In this document: piece by piece, positions 13,644 through 22,784 of the stretch
How positions within the stretch are numbered: position 1 is the first letter of the stretch
Layout: each line of letters starts with the position of its first letter
Source of the DNA: Phascolomyces articulosus
Lineage: Eukaryota > Mucoromycota > Mucoromycetes > Mucorales > Lichtheimiaceae
Length of the DNA stretch: 64,000 nucleotides
Assembly (NCBI GenBank): GCA_025677815.1
Contig: JAIXMP010000016.1
Location: 62,001-126,000 of the forward strand
Reading direction: 5' to 3'
Made by a program: the position numbers and the translations under genes
Notes under the pieces: generated by a model
What the model saw: the letters and a program-made list of their open reading frames with translations, nothing else
The model's database searches: none
What the model was told of the DNA's origin: nothing

Positions 13644-15198
13644 TTATTCAGTCTTTGTATTATCTTCTGGTGCACGCTTTTCTAACACCTTATCCACCAA
13701 TCCAAAATTCTTTGCTTCTTCAGCACTCATGAAATAATCCCGTTCCATCATTTTTTCTATAATATGATATTAAAAAAATCATTCAATTAGATATGGATAA
13801 GAATAATTTCCTTTGCTAATTACATTACACAAAATAATGAAATTAAAACAGCCATTGTGAAAATAATTTACCTATGGTTTCAATATCACGAATTCCTGTA
13901 TGCTTTTGGAATATCCTATTCAATCGTTCGCGTACGCGTAGAATTTCACGTGCATGAATTGCAATATCGGATGCCTGGCCAGCAGCGCCACCCGAAGGTT
14001 GATGGATCATAATTGAAGAGTTTGGTAATGCGTAGCGTTTCCCGGCCTCACCTATAATTGGAGAGAAAGAGAGTTACAATTCAATCTCTTTCTCTTTACA
14101 CTCTATAGTACACGAAAAAGTCGATTACAATTCATTACCTGCAGCGAGTAATAGAGATCCCATGGAACATGCTTGACCATTACACAATGTAGATACGGGT
14201 GATTGAATATACTAATTGTATTCATCATGAAGTTAATTGCTTTTTCTTATCAGAAACTACCACCTATCTTTTCCTCGTATTCTTTTTTTTCTGATCTGAT
14301 ACTAAATTATGCCGAAACATAATTTGTTCATTCCACTCTAATTTTGTTTCTTTCCTTTTTCTCCTCTTCTTTCCTCAACCAATGAGGTCCATCGTTTTTT
14401 TATATCTCTTTTACCTGCATCTGATGATCCCACACATTTGGTTATATCATAAATAGAAACAGTAATAAATAAAGAAATACCGATTATTATCCTTATTATT
14501 AGAAACTTCTCATTGTCTTGAATACAAAGTAATTGTAATACAAAATTATAATAATAACATCAACACTTACAGTATCATAAATAGCCATACCCGCTGTTAC
14601 GCTGCCACCAGGGGAATTGATATAAAGGCTGATCGGCTTCTCGGGATTTTCTGCTTCAAGGAATAATAATTGTGCTACAATGACTGAAGCAATATTATCA
14701 TTGACCTAGAATGAATAAAAGAAAGTCGATACAAACGTTTTTTTTTAATTCAATCAATTTAGTAAAGGAAAGAGAGGGAGAGAATACTTTATATAATCTC
14801 ACTTACAGGGCCATTCAAACAAATAATGCGTTCTTTTAAAAGGCGCGAAAATATATCATATGAACGTTCACCTCGACCCTAGTTTTTTTTTTTTTTTTTT
14901 TTTGTATATTAAATACTAGATATGTTAGAATATACATCTTCCTTTTTGATGGATGAATGTTTAACAAACAATTGACTGTCTTATTTTACCGTTTGTTCCA
15001 CTACAAATGGAATGAGGGCTTGAGCATGAAAATGACGTTGGAGCAATGGCTAGGATAGAAAAAAATAAAAATAAATCAGGGACACACGATGCCTTTTTAG
15101 TCTTTTTCTCTTCTTAGTTGTAAAAAAATAGACATCTTCTTTATATTAAGCATTGATATACATACCCGATGTGCGTTCAATAGTGCTCGTGTTAACAT
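13644..15198 (-). CDS. clpP: mitochondrial ATP-dependent Clp protease proteolytic subunit ClpP
   Basis: Serine peptidase (family S14) that forms the proteolytic barrel of mitochondrial ClpXP. Exons, in transcription order: 15166-15198, 14990-15049, 14807-14878, 14571-14705, 14415-14420, 14139-14211, 13872-14051, 13644-13756, giving 223 residues. A basic, Ser/Arg/Leu N-terminus suits a mitochondrial presequence. The catalytic triad is visible: Ser118 in GQACSMGS, His143 in IMIHQP and Asp193 in MERDYFM. The oxyanion loop [11 protein letters not shown] is intact. The fifth exon is only 6 nt (ATGCAG, Met-Gln). It sits between a TCATCAG acceptor and a GTAAAAG donor and restores the Met-Gln expected before [10 protein letters not shown]. 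Yeasts lack ClpP, so its presence fits an early-diverging or filamentous fungus. Confidence 0.94.
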
Positions 15199-17623
15199 TA
15201 TAAAAGGTTATGCGTTTACGTGTTCTATTTGTGTGAGAAGAATTGAATTCTCTCGCTCGATTCCATATTACGCACGCACAATTAAAAAATGGCGGAGATT
15301 CGTTTTTTTGCATTACTGTTGTTTCTCCCTGAAAGCTTGTATAGAATGCGAGTACAATTGATGGTAATGCTAAATAATAAAAAGAGAAAGAATGAATAAT
15401 TTCAACACACATGCAAAAGGTTTATTGGTGATAGGTTTCAATGAAGGAGAGTGTTATATTATTATTATCCTTTGCTGTTGCTCATGGCAGCTGTTGACCC
15501 AGAGAAGAATCGTTTATGCAATTATAATAAAGTTTGGCGTATACGTTTTACCAACTTAAACAAAGAATATTATTCACGCCGGATACTTTGTTTTATTGAT
15601 AAGATATTTATATAGTACATTAGGCATAATTGTTCAACTATACAATGAATGCATTAGTCTCCCTAGTTCATCTATTCTTTCAATTCTCCATCGACTGAAT
15701 GCCCATCCAAGTTCAATATCGATTTATCTATTATTATAGACAGCATTATGAGTACAACATATTCATACGGTGACAAAATCATGATTTTCTTTTTCAATAT
15801 ATATAACCCATACCTTAAGGTCCAGCTTTTTTTTTTAGTCGATGACTTTTACATCAAATACATCTTATTTAATATAAAAAGGAAGCAGAGGCAAACTCCT
15901 GATACAACACATTCGTACATGCACAATTATCTTTATGTATTAATTTTTTATTGTGGGAAAGAGATGTTAGACCTCAAAAATTGGCTTCCGACGACATAAT
16001 ACTTACTAGTAAGGATAATGATACCCACACAAAGAATTACATACATCTGTGGTATTACGATACTCTTTATCACATGATCGTTTACTATAAGTATATTCCT
16101 GTTATTCCTCTTTATATCAACGTTTCGTAGTAGCGTCTTTTTTTTTCACCAGCACCACCATAAACACCGTTAGTATCAACTCCAAAATAATCATTATATT
16201 TTGAAGGGAATACTGAGGATAGAATGCGAAAAAGCTATGTGCAAAAACTACTGTTGGGGATATCCAAGAAAAGATAAGTTGAGGTATCCGAGCAGAAAAC
16301 ATTGTATCATATCCTGCAAATACCAAGAATGTATTTTCCAGTGAATATGAAATTAGCTCATGACAAGAAAAGTCGGTAAATAAATCCCACTGTCCGCAAG
16401 AGCATCTGGTCTCAATCTATTAAATGGTTTGAATGAAGTATAATGGGTTAATAAAAAAAAAAGAGGGTTAAGAGTATTCAAAATATATATCAAACTGATC
16501 AAGAGGAACATGCCCTCTTTTCTCAGATATTTACATTTATGAAGCATGTTCAGGTAAGAAAAACGAACAATACATTGTTTGTTGACCCATGTTTATTTTG
16601 TGATGACACTTTCTTAACAGACACGAGCACATTTCATCGATTCCCCACGAGTGATATTGTTATGCGACGGTTTACACCTATCTATTGCTACATGCCATAA
16701 CATCATCATTCTTTACAATATGGGTAGCTTTTAATAGGTTCAGCCCAGTAAAAAATTGGATATCCGGATTAAATTTAACTAACTGGGGTATTTTCAAGTA
16801 TTGAACTGGAAGAGATGATGCTGCAAGCTGATCCAATTTGATTCATTGTGGTAAACAATAATAATGATGGGGTTCTCCTTTTCCTGTATTTTTTTTATCA
16901 TATATATGAGTAGAGAGAAACATCATCATCTTTCATAGTATATTCTTCATCCGATCACTAATAATGCGTAATTGGGGTGTAATAAAACAGAGATAGCACA
17001 AAGAATAATAAAAAAGGTGGTAAAAGACGTAGTGTGATAAGTTATACAACGAATTAAAATGTATTATGATGATACTCAGAGGTACACCTTACATGTATAT
17101 CAATGTCATTCTTGCATCAAGCATGTATAATAAATAAAAATAATTCATTCTATCATCAGCACCACGTTTATTTATCGATTATCAAAATATGCTTTCATTT
17201 TTCATTTAAGTCCCTCGTTTATTTCATAACCTTTTTTTAAAAAAAGGGCAGGAGTATTACTATTAATAATATATCTTTATGTAGATGAAAATCGAAATAA
17301 GATTATAACACAATGAATAATATTTATGCGAGCAATACCATCAAATCGGATGTGGGATTTTTCCACGCCTAGTATCACTAGAAAAATATCGTGCGCAGGA
17401 AAATTCGCCTTCAATCATATGTACCTACCATTGATAGATATAGTACATGATAATAATGAAATGGATAAATTGCTATTTTTCTTTATATATAAGTTGTAGG
17501 CACCAAAAAAGAATTCTTTTTTTTTTCTCGTTTTTTATATATCATTTGATTTACCTACTTTTTTTCAAACAATAACGCTTTATTTTTCTCTTTCATACCT
17601 TTTATATTATCTCATTTTTAAAA
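15199..17623. other. gene-free region upstream of the orphan gene
   Basis: No complete gene can be supported. The minus strand carries scattered protein-like fragments at 16117-16860, listed separately. 17230-17247 is a perfect palindrome of seven T and seven A flanked by C and G. 17500-17620 is a T/C-rich promoter-like tract leading into the orphan gene. Confidence 0.45.
16117..16860 (-). other. protein-like fragments, possible decayed or intron-split gene
   Basis: Three minus-strand stretches read like protein but not in one frame. At about 16682-16850 is a leucine-rich reading (LPVQYLKIPQLVKF, then GLNLLKATHIVKNDD). At 16353-16450 is one containing RPDALADSGIYLPTF. At 16117-16320 a hydrophobic two-helix reading ends in KKKDATTKR and is preceded by a TTTGCAG acceptor. 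I could not join them with convincing donors and recognise no family. They may be a degraded membrane or leucine-rich protein gene. Confidence 0.2.
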
Positions 17624-17761
17624 ATGAACAACATTCGATCATTTGTCCAAGAAACAATCAGCGGTCGTCGTGAGGCGAATGAGCAAGAAGAAGTGCCTGC
17701 CGATCACCAAGTGGGGAAACCTGAACAACGTCCATTACCGTGCTTTGAATTCAATCATTGA
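17624..17761 (+). CDS. out-of-frame first ATG / overlapping upstream ORF of the orphan gene
   Basis: The first ATG after the promoter tract has an excellent context (AAAAATGAAC) and opens 45 codons before a TGA. Its frame is not that of the long ORF that follows; the long ORF is +1 relative to it. It could be a true upstream ORF, the real N-terminus joined through an unmodelled intron or a +1 shift, or evidence of a frameshift mutation. One possible intron (17711-17807, GTGGGG donor, TTCCAG acceptor) would restore frame but has a poor donor and removes coding-looking sequence. Confidence 0.35.
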   Translation: MNNIRSFVQETISGRREANEQEEVPADHQVGKPEQRPLPCFEFNH

Positions 17762-20700
17762 TAGCCCATTTCAATTTGATCCGAGTCAATATCCACAAGT
17801 ATTCCAGGCTGGACAATTGTTTGCTGGAAATGCTCCTGCGAGAGTTCATCAACAACAAGTCGTATATTATGTGCGTGTTTCGAGATCGAGTAAGCAGCAA
17901 TTACTTCATGATTTGACTGTGTATGAGGATCAATTTGGTGCCGATCGCGAATGGGCCGAATACTTGAGACTTGCCCTTCAACAAAACAACAATATTACCA
18001 GACAACAACAAGTATCCTTACTCTATTTCGGTATGACCTTGTCCAAAACTCCCGAGAGACGATTGTACGATGATCTAAGCAACGTGGCACATACCAGATT
18101 TACAAACTTTAATTCAGCGGTTCATCGAAACTGGACGGTTTATATCATTCAACAAATACCTGTACAGTATGTTCACAATGTCAATCAACTTATTAACCAC
18201 CCTTGGGCTGGCTTGATGGAAGACGTGTGGATTACATCATCCAGAAGACTCTGTTTGAACAGTGCTCATGGAGGCTTTCATATTGATTGGGTTGCACCAG
18301 CCGAACTTATTCAACAATGGGTAAACCTGAACGTCCACGTGGGTCCGACTACACTTGGAACTATTGCTTTGCCACAAGTAACAAGGAATCGCATCATTAA
18401 TCATTTTGATGATTACAGACGCTTTCTGAACCGTATACCAGGTATTGGAAACCGACCTTCCGTCGAATTGGTTAACACTACTGCATTAACGGTAACACCA
18501 CTGCGGGTTACCAACCAGGGGTATACGGTCAGCCTTCTAGTCGGAAAGGATATCACAATCCACAACCTCTTGTCGAATACTTCGTTCTGGCAACCGAATG
18601 AGGGTGTTGCACCATCTTTTATGAGAAGACTTTTTGGATTTTTTCATCGTACATGGCTGCCACCATTTGTTGATTTATATCCGCTGTCAACAATAAAATC
18701 GCTTCAACTCACTGTTCCATTTTTGACTCGCTATCTGAAACTGGCGAAGCCATTGATCGTGATAACAATGTCAAACCCTGTATACACTGTGTTCCAATAT
18801 GATATGTTTTCGACAACATGGACCGATAACCGTCAGAGATTCATGGTTGACCTTTTTTCGCCAGAAACAATCGAAGATTTGGCTGAGCTGATGGATGCTC
18901 GATATCCACAAAGTAGCTCCGGCGCAGGTTTTGCTATAAATATTGGGAGGGTAATGCTCATAAATCATTATTCATATTATACTTTATGATTTTTTCCCCA
19001 TGTAATATAATGCTAATGTACAATGTATAATTATACTACTAGGTGTCTGTCGTCCGGTATGGTCCTGATATTGGTGATGCTTGTTTGTGTATTGCTTTGC
19101 GTCATCCTGGAAACTTGAGTTACGATCCTGTAGTACAACGTCTTAAATGTACTGAGATGTTCTATACATTGTGCTTGTTTTTTGTGTTACAAGATACGGT
19201 ACATCAATTGCTGCATACATTACCTGCTAATGAAAACGAACTTATGGATTGGCTTATCGGTGTCAAGGAGGTAAGATATGGTTTTGATTATTTAAAATAC
19301 ATTTTTTTAAAGAAAATTCAATGATATATAAGATTGAATAATAAACTTACATAAATTCTTTTATAAAATAGCAATATGAAAACAGAGCGGAGACTACTGA
19401 ATTGACCCGTATTTTTGATACAATCAAAACACAAGTTCGTAATGCCGACCGTGACAACTTCAGTGCCCGTATGCTTGCGTCCAGAAACCGTAGTCGTGGT
19501 ATCGATCAAGAAATCACAAGACCAGCCCGTGCACCCTTCTCTTTGTACTTCGAAGGAGCACCAAGGAGCATACAACGAGATGCCCAGTTAAACCATGTTA
19601 GTCCAGGAGCAAGACAGAATCCGCAGGGGAATCACCATTAGCTCAGTACCAAGACCACATAACATTCAAAACATTTTCTCTGTTGAGTTCCGCGCTTGGT
19701 TTCGACAACGTGGTGCAGGAATAAACATGAACCAGTCCGCCAGAGACACCGGTAGAAATCCAATGGCGGGATTAAATGAACAACAACGACGAGACTATTT
19801 GCGCATCCGTGGGTTGGGACCTTTCAGGGCTGTTGAAAGGGTAACAAATCGCAACACTGCTCCTTTCGCTGTCAACATACAAGAACTTGCGACCGAAACA
19901 ACGTGGAGCGTTATTACAGCGTCAAATTTGGTTAGGATTGCAACTTGCTCCTTCTGTGATAACACCTTTCATCGTTGTCCAGAGCGCGCGGGAGCAACCA
20001 TACCACCTCAAGAAGGCGGCCTCCAATACTTCCGAGCAATGTATGCCCACGACATACTCGAGCAGGATCAACTCGATATTGATCAGCATACATTACAACA
20101 ATTAAGAATCAACTCATTTGATGCAGTAACGATTCTTAATCAACACAACCTTAACTTTGACGACGCGAACGTAGGGGCACTGGGGCGCATCTATGCCACA
20201 TTTGATGCACGCGAAGAGTTGCTCATAACCCAAGCTGTGGACAAATGGATCGTATCCACCGGTCATGGTGTGGCCACGCTGCCGAACGACCATACCAGCG
20301 ATGGTTGGCTCTTTGATAAGGGTGCTATCAAAATCAGTGTAAGAAGGCACTTTTTCACCAATGAGCAAGATCGACGAGCACCCTTGGTTCAAGCTACGTG
20401 CGGTGCTGCAGGAGGCCATTGTCGTTTCGCCTCCATCATTCATCCTACTCGTTCGGGAAGGAGAAACGTACTCCTATTACGTTTCAACAACCAGCACCAG
20501 TACAATGCAGAGATGGCATTGCGAACGCGTCATCTCTTGCAAGAGCAACATCCGGCGGGTCAACGGCAACAGATTGTCCAAGAAGCAGTTGCCCATGTAA
20601 GGAATTGTACGTTTGGTCCGGTTATGAACACTTTTCGTGATCTTCCTCTGGCTGCGAAAAGATTTCTTTGGTCTGAGTATCGGAAAGGCCCGCAAGGTGC

Positions 20701-20785
20701 AGAGCTTCGGCCTGGTGTCTCACTGGAAGAATATTGGGTATCTCCATTGGATTGGGATCCGGACCTTCCAGTAGCCCCTCGTTAA
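17679..20785 (+). CDS. large orphan protein with GIY-YIG-like patch; frame changes by +1 near 19.6 kb
   Basis: Unrecognised. Exon 1 is 17679-18950 (424 codons from an internal ATG), exon 2 is 19043-19270 and exon 3 starts at 19372; both introns have clean GT-AG ends. Exon 3 runs to a TAG at 19639-19641. A second long frame, +1 relative to it, is open from 19592 to 20785 (about 397 codons) and overlaps by about 47 nt. Combined length would be near 970 residues. Residues 61-67 (VVYYVRV) and 114-128 (LLYFGMTLSKTPERR) resemble the two motifs and the conserved Arg of GIY-YIG nucleases, with LMED downstream as a possible catalytic Glu. The third part has a CSFCDNTFHRCPERAG zinc-finger-like cluster and is rich in Gln, Arg and Asn. 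The frame change could reflect an unmodelled intron, programmed +1 frameshifting or decay. Codon use is mixed, unlike random AT-rich DNA, so the ORFs are real or recently so. No function is assigned. Confidence 0.6.
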
Positions 20786-20914
20786 ATTTCATATCCACAA
20801 CCCACATTTCTGTTTATTTTCATATTACCCCTCTTTTTTCCTTTTCTTTTTCTATACATTAAAAAAACCTCCTCTCTATCTCTCTCTTCTTTTCTTTGTC
20901 ATTGTTCTTCCACA

Positions 20915-21534
20915 ATGGTTTCTAGATTTTCTTAAACCAAATACATTTTCGGTGCCTCCAGCAATTGTCTTGGAAGGCCTTTACTTTACATCTATCCCTC
21001 TCTACAAATCCCTACCTTTTCATCTTTTATCAACTTTCACTCTACGTTTAGCACTTATTAATGTATCTTCATCGATATCTTCTCCCCCCCAATTCTTCTA
21101 TCTCATCCAAATCTTGGCTTCGTTTTTGGAAATACTATATTCCTCATTTTACTCATACACCATGGTGGCGAATTCTAACTATACGGATTTCTTCTTGTTC
21201 CCTTCTTCATCAATACCTCCCAACTATTTTTGTTTTCGCCTAATTTTTCCCCTTTGCTCTACTTCTGAAACCATTGATTTTTTTTTTGTTTTTTGCCCAC
21301 CTAAAACAAGAGTTTGGAAAACAGTTTCCCAACGTTGTAATAGCGACTGGTCGATATCCGACATCAACACCTTCATATGTACCCTTCAACAACCTCAACG
21401 TACACAGCACAAACCTAACCCAATTCTTCACATCAGCATCGCTATTTATTGCATGTGGCGTCACCATTGGCGACTTACGTATGACCAAAAACCTTTTTTC
21501 CCCGGCATCATCACAACAAATATTCAGCAACTAA
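20915..21534 (+). pseudogene. possible decayed hydrophobic-protein gene
   Basis: Downstream of the orphan gene a CT-rich leader precedes an ATG at 20915. Protein-like readings then switch frame. The first contains WFLDFLKPNTFSVPPAIVLE (about 20915-21090). After a run of seven C the second reads through RFWKYYIPHFTHTPWWRI (21061-21243), hits a TAA, then continues in the same frame as FPNVVIATGRYPTSTPSYVP and a membrane-like FFTSASLFIACGVTIGDLR (to 21534). The low-complexity T/C bias makes all frames look hydrophobic, so this is tentative. It could also be part of the orphan gene's 3' UTR or an intron-split gene that I could not assemble. Confidence 0.25.
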
Positions 21535-22293
21535 CATCTCCGGGCTACATAGTTTCTCTTTATAATTACCATAACTTTACCAGATCAATTTGTATTCGCT
21601 TCTCTATTAGGTTATTACTTTTTTTCTCCCTCTTTTCCCTTTTTCCACGTCATATTTCCTTCCTCCTTTGTATTAAATTTCTTTAATAATAGTTTTAACA
21701 AAAAGACTCAAAGAGTTCTTTATTCCAATAAACAATATAAAAAAAATCTTCTTTTCTTTGCCACTTTTTTTTTTAAAAAAAAGCTATTATATTAATTCCT
21801 TTTATTACGACCAAAACCAACAACTTAACTTTTTATTTTTAAATAACCTTAGCATCCTTCATACTAGTTCTTTTACATTTATTTTTAAAATAATAATACG
21901 TAATAATAATAATACACACACAGACACACACACTCTCTCTCGTTAGATTATACCCTTCCTTCCTTCTCACCTTCTTTTCTGTGTCTGTAGATTTCTTGTA
22001 TCATTGACCACTATATTAACACTATCCCACTACCTACCTTTTTAACAAGTCCATTTTAATTGGTTTATATCTATTTATATTAATAAAAATACCAAGTAGA
22101 TTGCAGGGTACCTTTTCTTCAAGAATCATTATTTCAAATCGCCGCCCATACAAACTATAAAGATTAAAAAGTGTACACCTTTTTTTTTCAAGGGTATTTT
22201 TATTATCTTATTTTAAGAAGGGGGATGAGATTATAATCCATAATGATATCTTTTATCTTTATTTTGTTCATCTTTTTTTCTCTGTTATTACAA
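21535..22293. other. gene-free stretch before the CsbD-like gene
   Basis: AT- and CT-rich DNA with a T10A8 palindromic tract at 21765-21782 and a CA/CT microsatellite near 21912-21942. No gene seen. An upstream in-frame ATG at 22243 could extend the next gene by 17 hydrophobic residues. Confidence 0.45.
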
Positions 22294-22590
22294 ATGAACA
22301 GCTCAACATCATCAAGCAATCCCAATTATTCAACGCATATCAAACAACGTATTAGAAAATCAACCAACAATGAGAACGGTCCATTGTCACACGCCGAACT
22401 TGTAACACCCGATCAACCAGAAATGCAACCGGAACCAACAAATGAATCTAACTGGATAAAAAAAATCAAAGGCAATGTTCAAGAATGGATGGGTATCATA
22501 ACTCAAGATGGTGATCTCCAGGGTCGTGGTGAACAATTGAAAATGGACGCAGATAGCAATGATAGTGATAGTAGCCAACATAATAAATAA
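22294..22590 (+). CDS. small CsbD-like stress protein
   Basis: Single-exon frame of 98 codons from the ATG at 22294. The N-terminal half is Ser/Asn/Pro/Glu-rich and probably disordered. The C-terminal half has WIKKIKGNVQEWMGIIT followed by QDGDLQGRGEQLKMDA. This matches the layout of CsbD-family stress proteins (a K-x-K-G helix, a D-x-x-L-x-x-x-G turn, then a K/Q-rich helix). Family members are small, hydrophilic, stress-induced proteins of unknown biochemistry. The alternative start at 22243 would add MISFIFILFIFFSLLLQ, which resembles a signal peptide but could be chance AT-rich sequence; I prefer the internal ATG. Confidence 0.55.
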   Translation: MNSSTSSSNPNYSTHIKQRIRKSTNNENGPLSHAELVTPDQPEMQPEPTNESNWIKKIKGNVQEWMGIITQDGDLQGRGEQLKMDADSNDSDSSQHNK

Positions 22591-22784
22591 TATAGATCAA
22601 GATGTAGTTATTCATAACGAATAAAATATGTATAAGTAAATGTGTTGTTTTTTTTTGCTCCATAAAAAAATAATATGTGATACTACTACATAAAAATATA
22701 ACAAGAATCGATGGAAGGAGTAGGAAGGGAGGATATAAAAGTATATATATAAAAATATAATCGGTGTCCTTTTTTTTTTGTTTA

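Noticed and set aside
17711..17807. Intron joining the first ATG to the orphan ORF
   Set aside because: Restores frame but needs a weak GTGGGG donor and deletes sequence that reads as good protein.
20952..21686. 244-codon plus-strand frame
   Set aside because: Long only because the region is T/C-rich. Protein-like sense shifts to another frame after the C7 run, so this frame as a whole is not believed.
22243..22293. Signal-peptide-like extension of the CsbD-like ORF
   Set aside because: Hydrophobic residues come from a T-rich tract, and the family is cytosolic; the internal ATG is preferred, though not proven.
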